Part shown: positions 7,921 through 17,025 of the stretch, in pieces
Numbering within the stretch: position 1 is the stretch's first letter
How the letters are laid out: each line of letters begins with the position of its first letter
Origin: Alicycliphilus denitrificans_A
GTDB taxonomy: Bacteria; Pseudomonadota; Gammaproteobacteria; Burkholderiales; Burkholderiaceae_C
NCBI RefSeq assembly: GCF_044792555.1
Contig: NZ_CP126238.1
Location: 3,472,001-3,536,000, forward strand
Direction: 5' to 3'
Length of the DNA: 64,000 nucleotides
The notes under the pieces: model-generated
Told to the model about the DNA's origin: nothing
The model's input: only the letters and a program-made list of their open reading frames with translations
Database searches by the model: none
Program-made: the position numbers and the translations under genes

Positions 7921-8874
7921 ATGAGCGCCCTGCCGTCCGGCACCGAGCCTGCGGGCCTGCCCATAGCCGCCGTCGAGCGCGAGACCGGCCTGGCCAAAGA
8001 CACCCTGCGCGTGTGGGAAAAGCGCTACGGCTTCCCCCAGCCGCTGCGCGACACGGCGGGCGACCGGCTCTACCCGGCCGAGCAGGTGCAGCAGTTGCAG
8101 CTCATCCGCCGCCTGCTCGACGCGGGGCTGCGCCCGGGCAAGGTGGTGGGCCTGGACCCCAGCGCCCTGCAGGCCCTGCTGGGCGCCCAGGCCGCCAGCG
8201 CACGCGCACCCTTGTCCAGGACAAAGCCCACCTCCAGCCCCCCCTCGGCGTCCCTGGCGCCGCTGCTCGACGCCATCGGCGCGCACGATCCGCAGGCGCT
8301 GCGCCATGCGCTCAGCCATGCCCAGCTGCGCATGGGGCTGGCGCCCTTTGTCACCGAGCTGGTGGCGCCCCTGGCCACGGCCGTGGGCGAGGCCTGGGCG
8401 CAGGGGCGCTTCGAGGTGTTCGAGGAGCACCTGTTCACGGAGGTCATCACCGGCGTGCTGCGCCACGCCATCGCCTCGTTGGCGCCGTTGCCGGCGCCGC
8501 AGCGGCCCAAGGTGCTGCTGACCACCCTGCCCCAGGAGCTGCACGGCCTGGGGCTGCTGATGGTCGAGGCGTTGTTGGTGCTGGAGGGCTGCACCTGTGT
8601 CTCGCTCGGTACGCAGACGCCGGTGGGCGATGTGGTGCAGGCCGCCCAGGCCCACCGCGCCGACGTGGTGGCACTGAGCTTCAGCAATGTGCATAGCGGC
8701 GCACTGGTGCATGCCAGCCTGCGCGAGTTGCGCGGCCAGCTGCCGCCCGCCACCGCGTTGTGGGTCGGGGGGGCATGTGCGGCGCTGTACCAAAAACCGT
8801 TGGATGGCGTCACGGCGCTTGCGCAGCTGTCGGGGCTGCAGCCCCTGGTGGCGCAGTGGCGCCATCTTCACTGA
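7921..8874 (+). CDS. MerR-family regulator with cobalamin-binding photoreceptor domains (CarH/LitR type)
   Basis: A 317-residue regulator. Residues about 14-85 are a MerR winged helix (IAAVERETGLAKDTLRVWEK). After a Ser/Pro-rich linker come a helical bundle and a Rossmann-like B12 domain. The helical bundle holds W159, E169 and H170, spaced exactly as the W-x9-EH motif that contacts adenosylcobalamin in CarH. The B12 domain has EHxxG-type spacing with H208 as candidate lower ligand (QELHGLG). In CarH proteins a dark tetramer represses and light breaks it apart. GGAGG lies seven bases before the ATG. It should repress the divergent lipid/redox operon and probably itself (inference). Confidence 0.88.
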   Translation: MSALPSGTEPAGLPIAAVERETGLAKDTLRVWEKRYGFPQPLRDTAGDRLYPAEQVQQLQLIRRLLDAGLRPGKVVGLDPSALQALLGAQAASARAPLSRTKPTSSPPSASLAPLLDAIGAHDPQALRHALSHAQLRMGLAPFVTELVAPLATAVGEAWAQGRFEVFEEHLFTEVITGVLRHAIASLAPLPAPQRPKVLLTTLPQELHGLGLLMVEALLVLEGCTCVSLGTQTPVGDVVQAAQAHRADVVALSFSNVHSGALVHASLRELRGQLPPATALWVGGACAALYQKPLDGVTALAQLSGLQPLVAQWRHLH

Positions 8875-8889
8875 ACCCTCGCGGATTCT

Positions 8890-8990
8890 CCCCGGCGGCG
8901 GACCCATGGCGCGAGGCGGTGGGTCGTGCCCTGTTTGCCGGCGCGCCCATCACCGGCGCACTCAAGGTCTCGTTCTTCGGGCCGCTCTAG
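8890..8990 (+). pseudogene. Possible C-terminal remnant of an unidentified gene
   Basis: Directly after the regulator, an open frame in a different phase ends with DPWREAVGRALFAGAPITG and a short hydrophobic tail, then TAG at 8988-8990. Its codons have the high GC third position of real genes here, but no start codon with a ribosome site precedes it and the frame is out of phase with the regulator. It may be the tail of a gene deleted upstream. I do not recognise the family. Confidence 0.25.
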
Positions 8991-9009
8991 CGCGGCACCG
9001 TCTTGGGAC

Positions 9010-9375
9010 TCACACCGGTGGCAGCAGCTCCAGCACCCGCTCCGGCGGGCGGCACAGCAGTGCCCCGCGCGGCGTGACGACGATGGGACGGTTGAGCAGC
9101 ACCGGGTGTGCGGCGATGGCGGCGATGAGTTCGGCCTCGGTGCGCTGCGGATCTTCCAGGCCGAGTTCCGCGTAGGCCGCCTCCTTGGTGCGCATCAGCG
9201 TGCGCACGGGCACTCCCAGGCGCGCCACCAGCGCGGCAAGCGCGGCGACATCCAGCGGCTGGGCGATGTAGTCCACGATGGTCGGCTCGATGCCGCGTTC
9301 GCGCAGCAGCGCCAGCGCGCCGCGCGAGTTGCTGCAGCGGGCGTTGTGGTAGATGGTGATATCGGCGTAGGTCAT
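9010..9375 (-). CDS. arsC: ArsC-family (glutaredoxin-type) reductase
   Basis: A 121-residue thioredoxin-fold protein of the ArsC/YffB/Spx superfamily. The N-terminal IYHNARCSNSRGALALL carries the single catalytic cysteine of glutaredoxin-dependent arsenate reductases; PVRTLMRTKEAAYAELGL and LLNRPIVVT are the other family landmarks. The conserved arginine after the last motif appears in TPRGALLCRP. No arsenic-resistance genes are nearby, so the housekeeping YfgD-like branch with a redox role is as likely as true arsenate reduction. It is transcribed leftward, 36 bases from the window's position of the promoter-facing end of the iron-type permease gene's stop. Confidence 0.88.
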   Translation of the reverse strand: MTYADITIYHNARCSNSRGALALLRERGIEPTIVDYIAQPLDVAALAALVARLGVPVRTLMRTKEAAYAELGLEDPQRTEAELIAAIAAHPVLLNRPIVVTPRGALLCRPPERVLELLPPV

Positions 9376-9434
9376 GCGCGGCAGTGTAGGCGCACGCGCC
9401 ATGTCCTGCGGTCCATGGGACCAACGCGCGAATC

Positions 9435-11108
9435 TCAGCGGGAGCTCGCGCGCAGCGTGCGGCTGAGCAGGATCACCGGCACCAGGCCCACGGCCACCAG
9501 GGCCAGCGAGGGCAGCGCGGCCTCGCCCAGGCGCTCGTCGCGCGCCAGCTGGTAGGCCACCACGGCCAGGGTGTCGCTGTCGAAGGGGCGCAGCACGATG
9601 GTTGCCGGCAGCTCTTTCATCACATCCACGAATACCAGCAGCGCAGCCGCCGCCGTGGAGCGTTTCAGCAGCGGCCAGTGCACCCGCACCAGCAGCCCCA
9701 TGCCGCCCACGCCCAGCATGCGCGCCGAATCGTCCAGGCTGATAGGCACGCGCGCATAGCCGCTTTGCACCGACTGCAACGCCACGGCGCAAAAGCGCAC
9801 CAGATAGGCCCAGACGATGCCCACGGCGGTAGTGGTCACGAGGGCGCTCAGGCCCCAATCCGGTGCCGCGGCCTGCAGCCAGCCCACGGGCAGCAGCAGG
9901 CCCACCACGATCACGGCCCCCGGCACGGCATAGCCCAGGCTCACGAGCTGCACCACGGCGCGCATGAGCGCGTCGCGCCGGCGGCGCACGGCGAAGGCCA
10001 GCGCCAGCGCAATGCCCACGGCCAGCACGGCGGTGATGGCGCCCAGACGCACGCTGTTGCCCGCCCATTGCATGAACCGGTCCCAGGGCAGCACCGACCA
10101 GTCGGCCAGCAGCGGCCGCAGCATGAACAGCACCGGCGCCACAAAGCCCATGAGCACCGGCAGCGCGCACACCAGCCAGGCCGCCCCACAGTGCAGGCCG
10201 CGCAGCTGCGTGGGCTGTGCCTCGTTGGAGCCGGCACGCCCCACGCCGCCCGTGGCAAAGCGCATGCGCCGCTGCGCACGCAGCTCCAGCTGCAGCAGCA
10301 GCAGCACCAGGGCCAGCAGGAAGGTGGCCAGCTGCGCCGCGGCCAGCCGGTTGTCCATGGACAGCCAGGCCTTGTAGATGCCCGTGGTGAAGGTCTGTAT
10401 GCCGAAGTACGACGCCACGCCGAAGTCGGCCAGCGTCTCCATCAGCACCAGGGCCACGCCCGCGGCCACGGCCGGACGCGCCAGCGGCAGGGCCACGGCG
10501 CGCAAGCGCCGCGCGGGCGAGGCGCCCAGCAGGCGCGCCGCCTCCATCAGGTGCGCCGCGCGCTCGCCCAGCGCCGTGCGCGCCAGCAGGTAGACATAGG
10601 GGTAGAGCGAGAAAATGAACACCCACACGGCGCCGCCCAGGCTGCGCACCTCGGGCAGCAGGCGGCCTTCCAGCCCGAAGGTGGCGCGCAGCCAGACCTG
10701 CAGCGGGCCGCTGAACTGCAGGAAGTCGGTATAGGCATAGGCCGTCACATAGGCTGGCATGGCCAGCGGCAGCAGCAGCAGCCATTCGAGCTGGCGCCGG
10801 CCAGGAAATTCGAACAAGGTCACCGCCGCCGCGCTGGCCGTGCCCACCACGGCGGCTCCAATCGCCACGGCCAGGGCCAGCCACAGCGTGGTCCACAGGT
10901 AATCGGGCAGCACGGTGGCCGCCATCTCGCGCAGGATGGCGCCGGACTGCGCGCCGCCCTCGCCCCAGGGCAGCCACGCGCCCAGCACCGCCAGCACGGG
11001 CAGGGCCAGCAACAGGGCCAGCATGAGGGGAGCGATGGAGCGCAGGGCGCGTTGGATTGGCGGCAAGGGACGGCCCGTGGCGGAATACAGTGACGAGAAA
11101 GCGCGCAT
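9435..11108 (-). CDS. Ferric-iron-type ABC transporter permease (fused two-domain)
   Basis: A 557-residue inner-membrane permease with two tandem six-helix units, the arrangement of FbpB/SfuB/HitB iron permeases. Each half carries an ATPase-coupling loop: MEAARLLGASPARRLRAVAL in the first and SLDDSARMLGVGGMGLLVRV in the second. The ATG at 11108 is preferred over a TTG at 11156, which would run into the divergent promoter. The gene is divergent from its likely ATPase partner at 11177. No periplasmic binding protein gene lies next to the pair, so the solute-binding component must be elsewhere. Confidence 0.88.
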   Translation of the reverse strand: MRAFSSLYSATGRPLPPIQRALRSIAPLMLALLLALPVLAVLGAWLPWGEGGAQSGAILREMAATVLPDYLWTTLWLALAVAIGAAVVGTASAAAVTLFEFPGRRQLEWLLLLPLAMPAYVTAYAYTDFLQFSGPLQVWLRATFGLEGRLLPEVRSLGGAVWVFIFSLYPYVYLLARTALGERAAHLMEAARLLGASPARRLRAVALPLARPAVAAGVALVLMETLADFGVASYFGIQTFTTGIYKAWLSMDNRLAAAQLATFLLALVLLLLQLELRAQRRMRFATGGVGRAGSNEAQPTQLRGLHCGAAWLVCALPVLMGFVAPVLFMLRPLLADWSVLPWDRFMQWAGNSVRLGAITAVLAVGIALALAFAVRRRRDALMRAVVQLVSLGYAVPGAVIVVGLLLPVGWLQAAAPDWGLSALVTTTAVGIVWAYLVRFCAVALQSVQSGYARVPISLDDSARMLGVGGMGLLVRVHWPLLKRSTAAAALLVFVDVMKELPATIVLRPFDSDTLAVVAYQLARDERLGEAALPSLALVAVGLVPVILLSRTLRASSR

Positions 11109-11132
11109 CGCACAGGGTGCTACGGGCGCGAT

Positions 11133-11154
11133 GCAAATGGGAACGATTCTACGC
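11133..11154. promoter_or_regulatory. Candidate Fur box between divergent iron-type ABC genes
   Basis: The 22 bases GCAAATGGGAACGATTCT plus ACGC resemble the left part of betaproteobacterial Fur sites (GCAAATG.GAA..ATTCT) but the right half decays. Its position in the 68-base gap between permease and ATPase fits iron-dependent control of both. It is a weak match and rests mainly on context. Confidence 0.35.
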
Positions 11155-11176
11155 AAGTGACTTCTACAATCGCATC

Positions 11177-12241
<1,065 letters not shown>

Positions 12242-12243
12242 AT

Positions 12244-12984
12244 TCAGCCCCGCCTCAACTCATCCACGGCTGAATGCAGCGCCTGGCTCCAGGCGCGCCG
12301 GTCGCGCCCCTGGGCGTACTCGGGCCGGCCGAAGTGCACCACGGCGGTAATGCCCGGCGCCGCGAGCGTGCGCCAGATGGAGCCGAGCAGAGTTTCATCG
12401 CCGACGAAGCTCGGCGCAAAGCTGGTGGCGCCGCTGCTGCTATCAATAAAGCGCAGGCCCACGGGCTGCACGGGCGCATCGGCGGCCAGCGCGGCCTGCA
12501 GCAGGTTGGCGTGAAAGGGCAACAGCGTGCGCCCGTCGCCCGTCGTGCCCTCGGGGAACACCGCCAGCACCTCGCCCGTAAGCAGCGCGTCGTGCATGCT
12601 GGCCACCATGCGCAGCGCGTCGCGGCGCGATTCGCGCCGGATGTAGAGCGTGCCCGCGGCCGTGGCGAGCGTGCCCACGATGGGCCAGTCCTGCACGTCC
12701 GACTTGCTGATGAAGCGGCAATAGCGCGCCGCATGCATCACGGGAATGTCGAGCCACGAGAGGTGGTTGGCCACCAGCAGCACCGGCCCCGCCTGGGGCG
12801 GCCGGCCACGCAGCTCCAGCGTGACGCCGGCGCAGGCCAGCAGGCCCAGCGACCAGGCCTGCACGTGCGCCTGCTGCTGCTCGGCGGACAGGCGCGGAAA
12901 GCGCAGCGCCACGAGCCACAGGCCCAGCAGGGCATGCAGCAGCAGGCGCAGCACGCGCCAGCAGGCACGCAGTGCGTGCAGCAT
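12244..12984 (-). CDS. plsC: 1-acyl-sn-glycerol-3-phosphate acyltransferase
   Basis: A 246-residue membrane-associated acyltransferase that adds the second acyl chain to lysophosphatidic acid in phospholipid synthesis. It begins with a hydrophobic anchor (about residues 8-30). The catalytic NHLSWLD motif (HX4D) is at about residue 73 and the substrate-binding FPEGTTGDG motif at about 142. It follows pyrX by 22 bases, so it is probably the last gene of the pyr operon. Its stop converges on that of the iron-type ATPase, with only two bases between the two stop codons. Confidence 0.9.
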   Translation of the reverse strand: MLHALRACWRVLRLLLHALLGLWLVALRFPRLSAEQQQAHVQAWSLGLLACAGVTLELRGRPPQAGPVLLVANHLSWLDIPVMHAARYCRFISKSDVQDWPIVGTLATAAGTLYIRRESRRDALRMVASMHDALLTGEVLAVFPEGTTGDGRTLLPFHANLLQAALAADAPVQPVGLRFIDSSSGATSFAPSFVGDETLLGSIWRTLAAPGITAVVHFGRPEYAQGRDRRAWSQALHSAVDELRRG

Positions 12985-13006
12985 GGGGGCCGGCCGGCGC
13001 GCGCGC

Positions 13007-14302
13007 TCAGCCGCGCTCGAAGGCCACCTGGCCGCCGACCAGGGTGCAGCGCACGCGGCCCGGCAGCTCGTAGGACGAGAACGGCGTGTGCTTGCCCTGG
13101 CTCACCAGCGCACCGGCCTGCACGGTCCAGTCGGCAGACGGGTCGAACACGCACAGGTCCGCCACCCCGCCCACGGCGATGCGGCCCACGCTGGCCTGCA
13201 GCGTGCCCAGGGCGCCGCCCAGCACGCGCGCCGGCTCGCTGGTCACCGTGGCCAGCGCGCGCGCCAGCGGCACGCCGCCATCGCGCGACCATTTCAGGGC
13301 GATGGACAGCAGCAGCTCCAGCCCGGTGGCGCCAGGCTCGGCCTCGGCAAAGGGCACGGCCTTGGCGTCTTCGTCCACGGGATTGTGGTCGGAGACCAGC
13401 GCGTCTATGGTGCCGTCCATCAGGGCGGCGGCCAGCGCATCGCGGTCTCTGCTCTGGCGCAGCGGCGGCATGAGGCGTGCGCGGCTGTCGAAGTAGCCTA
13501 TGTCCAGGTCGGTGAGCAGGAGGGAGTTGATGCTCACGTCGCAGCTGACGGCCAGGCCCGCGGCCTTGGCGCGCCGCACCAGCTCCACCCCCGCACTGCT
13601 GGAGATGCGGCACAGGTGCACGCGCGCGCCCGTGGCGCTCTGCAGCTCGAAGATGGTGTGCAGGGCGATGGTCTCGGCCGCCACGGGGATGCCCGACAGG
13701 CCCATGCGCGTGGCCAGCGGGCCGCTGGCGGCGACGCCCTTGCCCAGGTGCAGCTCCTGCGGGCGCAGCCACACGGTGTAGCCATAGGTGGCGGCGTACT
13801 GCAGCGCGCGCTGCAGCACCTGGGTGCTGGCCAGGGCCACATCGGCCTGGCCAAAGCCCACGCAGCCCGATTCGGTGAGCTCGGCCATCTCGGTCAGCAC
13901 CTCGCCGGCCAGGCCGCGCGTGAGCGCGCCCAGCGGGAATAGCCGCGCCTGGTGCAGCTTCTCGGCGCGGAACTTGAGCATCTCCACCAGGCCGGGCTCG
14001 TCGAGCACCGGGTCGGTGTCGGGCGGGCAGACCAGGCTGGTCACGCCGCCGGCGACGGCGGCGGCCATTTCCGATTCCAGCATGCGCTCGTGTTCGTGGC
14101 CGGGTTCGCGCAGGCGCGCCGCCAGGTCCACCAGGCCGGGCAGCACCAGGCAGCCGCTGGCGTCGATCACGCGGTTGGGCGCGAAGTCGGCGGGCGCGCC
14201 ATCCAGGGCAATGATGCGGCCGGCCGCCAGGGCGATGTTGCAGACCTTGTCGAGCCCGCTGGCGGGGTCGATGACCCGGCCGTTCTGGATGAGTATCTTC
14301 AT
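13007..14302 (-). CDS. pyrX: Dihydroorotase-like protein, predicted inactive (PyrX / pyrC')
   Basis: A 431-residue amidohydrolase-fold protein of the class I dihydroorotase family. The metal-binding HxH that should follow PGLVD is replaced (DLAARLREPG: Ala61 and Arg63). Other ligand positions are also lost: HLCH has become HLCRISS, and the HH of TPHH has become DVSINS. It is therefore very unlikely to hydrolyse dihydroorotate. In several proteobacteria such non-catalytic homologues are encoded beside pyrB and are needed to assemble aspartate carbamoyltransferase; the adjacent pyrB supports that role. A catalytic PyrC must be encoded elsewhere. Confidence 0.9.
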   Translation of the reverse strand: MKILIQNGRVIDPASGLDKVCNIALAAGRIIALDGAPADFAPNRVIDASGCLVLPGLVDLAARLREPGHEHERMLESEMAAAVAGGVTSLVCPPDTDPVLDEPGLVEMLKFRAEKLHQARLFPLGALTRGLAGEVLTEMAELTESGCVGFGQADVALASTQVLQRALQYAATYGYTVWLRPQELHLGKGVAASGPLATRMGLSGIPVAAETIALHTIFELQSATGARVHLCRISSSAGVELVRRAKAAGLAVSCDVSINSLLLTDLDIGYFDSRARLMPPLRQSRDRDALAAALMDGTIDALVSDHNPVDEDAKAVPFAEAEPGATGLELLLSIALKWSRDGGVPLARALATVTSEPARVLGGALGTLQASVGRIAVGGVADLCVFDPSADWTVQAGALVSQGKHTPFSSYELPGRVRCTLVGGQVAFERG

Positions 14303-14304
14303 GG

Positions 14305-14369
14305 TTTCAAGCCAAATACGCCTCTAACGCCCGTCCATCAAGCGCAAGCAGCTATGAATACAATAGTTA
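14305..14369. repeat. Dispersed AGCTGC...GCGCTTG hairpin repeat, copy 2
   Basis: Fills almost the whole gap between pyrB and pyrX. On the minus strand it reads ATAGCTGCTTGCGCTTGATG, then GACGGGCGTTAGAGGCG. This is the clearest full-length copy in the window and sits inside an operon, in the transcribed strand. Confidence 0.7.
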
Positions 14370-15332
14370 TCAAGCCTCGTTGCCGGCCACGATGGACATC
14401 ACCGCCATGCGCACCGCAATGCCGAAGGTGACCTGCGGCAGGATCACGGCCTGCGGGCCGTCAACCACGGCGGAGGCGATCTCCACGCCGCGGTTGATCG
14501 GGCCGGGATGCATGACGATGGCGTCCGGCTTGGCCAGGCGCAGCTTCTCGGGCGTCAGGCCGAAGCTCTTGAAATACTCCTGGCTCGACGGCAGCAGCGC
14601 ACCGCTCATGCGCTCGTTCTGCAGGCGCAGCGTGATGACCACGTCACAACCCTTGATGCCCTCCTCCAGGCTGTGGAACACGCGCACGCCCATGTGCGAC
14701 AGGTCCGACGGCACCAGGGTGCGCGGCCCCACCACGCGCACCTCGGCCGCGCCCAGGGTGGTCAGCGCATGGATGTCCGAGCGCGCCACGCGCGAATGCA
14801 GCACATCGCCCACGATGGCCACCGTGAGGTTGGAAAAATCCTTCTTGTAGTGGCGGATGGTGTACATGTCCAGCAGGCCCTGCGTGGGGTGCGAGTGGCG
14901 GCCGTCGCCGGCGTTCACCACATGCACATGCGGGCCCACATGCTGGGCAATGAGGTAGGGCGCGCCCGACTCGCTGTGGCGCACGACGAAGATGTCGGCC
15001 GCCATGGCCGTGAGGTTGTCTATGGTGTCCAGCAGGGTCTCGCCCTTGGCCGTGGAAGAGCGCGCGATGTCCAGGTTGAAGACATCGGCCGACAGGCGCT
15101 TGGCCGCGATGTCGAAGGTGGTGCGCGTGCGCGTGCTGTTCTCGAAGAACAGATTGAACACGCTCTTGCCGCGCAGCAGCGGCACCTTCTTCACCTCGCG
15201 CGCATTGACGCTGGTGAAGTTGGTCGCCGTGTCCAGGATATGCGTGACGATGTCCTTGGGCAGGCCCTCGATGGACAGCAGGTGGATCAGCTCGCCGTGC
15301 TTGTTGAGTTGGGGGTTGCGCTTGTACAGCAC
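14370..15332 (-). CDS. pyrB: Aspartate carbamoyltransferase catalytic subunit
   Basis: A 320-residue enzyme of de novo pyrimidine synthesis that joins carbamoyl phosphate and aspartate. The carbamoyl-phosphate-binding FFENSTRTRTTF motif is at about residues 65-76, with the HPTQGLLDMYTI and MHPGPINRG motifs further on. The start is a GTG at 15332, giving VLYKRNPQLNKHGEL; GAGGT lies upstream inside the end of pyrR. It sits three bases after the end of the pyrR coding frame and directly before pyrX, the usual Comamonadaceae/Pseudomonas order. Confidence 0.93.
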   Translation of the reverse strand: MLYKRNPQLNKHGELIHLLSIEGLPKDIVTHILDTATNFTSVNAREVKKVPLLRGKSVFNLFFENSTRTRTTFDIAAKRLSADVFNLDIARSSTAKGETLLDTIDNLTAMAADIFVVRHSESGAPYLIAQHVGPHVHVVNAGDGRHSHPTQGLLDMYTIRHYKKDFSNLTVAIVGDVLHSRVARSDIHALTTLGAAEVRVVGPRTLVPSDLSHMGVRVFHSLEEGIKGCDVVITLRLQNERMSGALLPSSQEYFKSFGLTPEKLRLAKPDAIVMHPGPINRGVEIASAVVDGPQAVILPQVTFGIAVRMAVMSIVAGNEA

Positions 15333-15334
15333 CG

Positions 15335-15871
15335 TCAGACCTCTTTGACGTCGAAATGGAAGGCGCCATCCACGGCGCGGGCCAGCGACAGCGATTGCGT
15401 GGGCGGCAGCAGCACGCGCGCCGCGGCGAATTCGGCCTGGATCGGCAGTTCGCGCCCGCCGCGGTCCACCAGCACGGCCAGGCGCACGCTGGCCGGGCGG
15501 CCGTAGTCGAACAGCTCGTTGAGCACGGCGCGGATGGTGCGGCCGGTGTAGAGCACGTCGTCGAGCAGCAGGATGTCGGCGCCGTTCACGTCGAACGGCA
15601 GCGTGGTCTGCGCGCTGCAAGCCAGGCCGCGCTGGGCGAAGTCGTCGCGGTGCATGGCCGACGAGAGCACGCCCGCCGGGCCGGCCAGGCCCAGGTCGCG
15701 CTGCAGGCGCTCGGCCAGCCAGGCGCCGCCCGAGGCGATGCCCGCAAGCTGCGTTTGGGGGCCGCGCAGCGCACGCACGCCGCGCAGCAGCTCGGCGTAG
15801 AGCGCCTCGGCGTCCAGCGCCAGGTGGCCCTGGCGTACGGCGCCCGGCGCCGCGGAGGGAGCAGAACTCAT
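15335..15871 (-). CDS. pyrR: PyrR-type phosphoribosyltransferase / pyrimidine regulator
   Basis: A 178-residue phosphoribosyltransferase-fold protein. The PRPP loop is ILLLDDVLYTGRTIRAVL (about residues 100-117). PyrR proteins bind UMP and PRPP; in Gram-positive bacteria they attenuate pyr transcription, while proteobacterial members are less well characterised and keep uracil phosphoribosyltransferase activity. The ATG overlaps the stop of ruvX (ATGA). It heads the pyrR-pyrB-pyrX-plsC run. I see no obvious attenuator hairpin upstream, because the upstream gene is contiguous. Confidence 0.88.
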   Translation of the reverse strand: MSSAPSAAPGAVRQGHLALDAEALYAELLRGVRALRGPQTQLAGIASGGAWLAERLQRDLGLAGPAGVLSSAMHRDDFAQRGLACSAQTTLPFDVNGADILLLDDVLYTGRTIRAVLNELFDYGRPASVRLAVLVDRGGRELPIQAEFAAARVLLPPTQSLSLARAVDGAFHFDVKEV

Positions 15872-16278
15872 GGCAGATTCCTCAAAAACTGTTCCAGGAT
15901 GATGCAGGCCGACGCCGCATCGGCGTCCGCCGCGCCGGCGGCCAGGGCCTCGGTGGTGCTGTAGCGCTCGTCCACCTCGAACACCGGCAGGCGAAAGCGC
16001 GCGCGCAGCTGGCGCGCGAATTTCTGGGCGCGGGCCGTGTTCTCGTGCGGCGCCCCGTCCGGGTGAAACGGCACGCCCACCACCAGCGCGTCGGGCTGCC
16101 ATTCGCGGATGCGCTCGGCCATCTGGGCCAGGCGCGCGTCGCCCTCGGCGCGAATCGTGCCCTGCGGCGTGGCCGTGCCCAGCATGCGCGTGCCCACGGC
16201 GACGCCGGTGCGCTTGAGGCCGAAATCGAAAGCCAGGAAGGATTGGAAATGCGCGGGGACGGCGGCTGTGCCTGTCAT
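15868..16278 (-). CDS. ruvX: RuvX/YqgF putative pre-16S rRNA nuclease
   Basis: A 136-residue RNase-H-fold nuclease. Motifs are FLAFDFGLKRTGVAVG (first catalytic Asp), ALVVGVPFHPDG, VFEVDERYSTTEA (Glu region) and the C-terminal Asp in ADADAASACIILEQFL. The family processes the 5' end of 16S rRNA; an older annotation is Holliday-junction resolvase. I take the ATG at 16278; four more upstream codons would read into the repeat. The left terminal repeat of the element at 16277-16382 overlaps the start codon, so the promoter or ribosome site used is set by that element. Confidence 0.88.
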   Translation of the reverse strand: MTGTAAVPAHFQSFLAFDFGLKRTGVAVGTRMLGTATPQGTIRAEGDARLAQMAERIREWQPDALVVGVPFHPDGAPHENTARAQKFARQLRARFRLPVFEVDERYSTTEALAAGAADADAASACIILEQFLRNLP

Positions 16279-16382
16279 ACGAGTTCGCAATCAATAAGAG
16301 AACAAGGCGCGAAGCCGCAGACAGTACAGGTGGTACGGCAAGGCGAAGCAACGCCGTTATCTTGTTGATAGCGGACTCGTAT
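16277..16382. repeat. MITE-like element with imperfect terminal inverted repeats
   Basis: The ends are ATACGAGT (16277-16284) and its exact reverse complement ACTCGTAT (16375-16382). Pairing continues imperfectly inward for about 30 bases: TCGCAATCAATAAGAGAAC on the left against GTTATCTTGTTGATAGCGG on the right. The centre (CGCAGACAGTACAGGTGG and flanks) is GC-rich with no open frame. The element fills the yqgE-ruvX gap exactly, touching yqgE's stop codon and ruvX's start codon. No transposase is present; no target duplication is obvious. Confidence 0.7.
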
Positions 16383-16996
16383 CATGCGTGCCCCGCGTCG
16401 CGCGACAGCATCCACGACTGCAGGCCCAGCAAGCCCAGGGCGCGCTCGTAACGCTCATCGACCGGCGTGTCGAAGATGATGGACGCGTCGGCATCCACCG
16501 TGAGCCAGCTGTTCTCGGCCAGCTCGGACTCCAGCTGCCCCTCGCCCCAGGCCGAGTAGCCCAGCGTGACGAGCACGCGGCGCGGTCCCGCGCCATGCGA
16601 CAGCGCCTCCAGCACGTCCTTGGAGGTGGTCATCTCCAGGCCGCCGGGAATGCTCATGGTGGAGGCATAGGGCGATTCGTCCTCGCCCTCCTTGGGGGCG
16701 CCCTGGTGCGTGCCGCGCATGGGGTCGTGCAGCACGAAGCCGCGCTCGGTCTGCACCGGCCCGCCCAGGAACACGGGCTGGCGCGTGAGGTCCGCGCGCC
16801 CCAGGGTCAGGTCCACCTTCTCGAACAGGCCTTCGAGGCTGATGTCCGTGGGCTTGTTGATGATCAGGCCCAGGGCGCCGCGCTCGCTGTGCTCGCACAG
16901 GTAGACCACGCTGCGCGCAAAGGACGCATCCTCCATGCCCGGCATGGCAATCAGGAAATGGTGCGTCAGGTTCATGGGCGCGGGCTGGTCAGACAT
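16382..16996 (-). CDS. yqgE: UPF0301 YqgE/AlgH family protein
   Basis: A 204-residue cytosolic protein with the family's landmarks HFLIAMPGMEDASFARSVVY, ALGLIINKPTDI, VFLGGPVQTERGFVLHD and the C-terminal TLGYSAWGEGQLESE. Homologues have been implicated in alginate regulation but the molecular role is unsettled. It is commonly the gene before ruvX, as here. The stop codon TGA begins within the right terminal repeat of the element at 16277-16382. Confidence 0.9.
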   Translation of the reverse strand: MSDQPAPMNLTHHFLIAMPGMEDASFARSVVYLCEHSERGALGLIINKPTDISLEGLFEKVDLTLGRADLTRQPVFLGGPVQTERGFVLHDPMRGTHQGAPKEGEDESPYASTMSIPGGLEMTTSKDVLEALSHGAGPRRVLVTLGYSAWGEGQLESELAENSWLTVDADASIIFDTPVDERYERALGLLGLQSWMLSRDAGHA

Positions 16997-17025
16997 ACCA
17001 GGATTTTACGGCCAAGCCGACAAGG

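Noticed and set aside
12440..12465. CTGCGCTTTATTGATAGC-like stretch resembling the dispersed repeat
   Set aside because: It lies inside plsC in frame with conserved coding sequence and lacks the second arm; probably chance.
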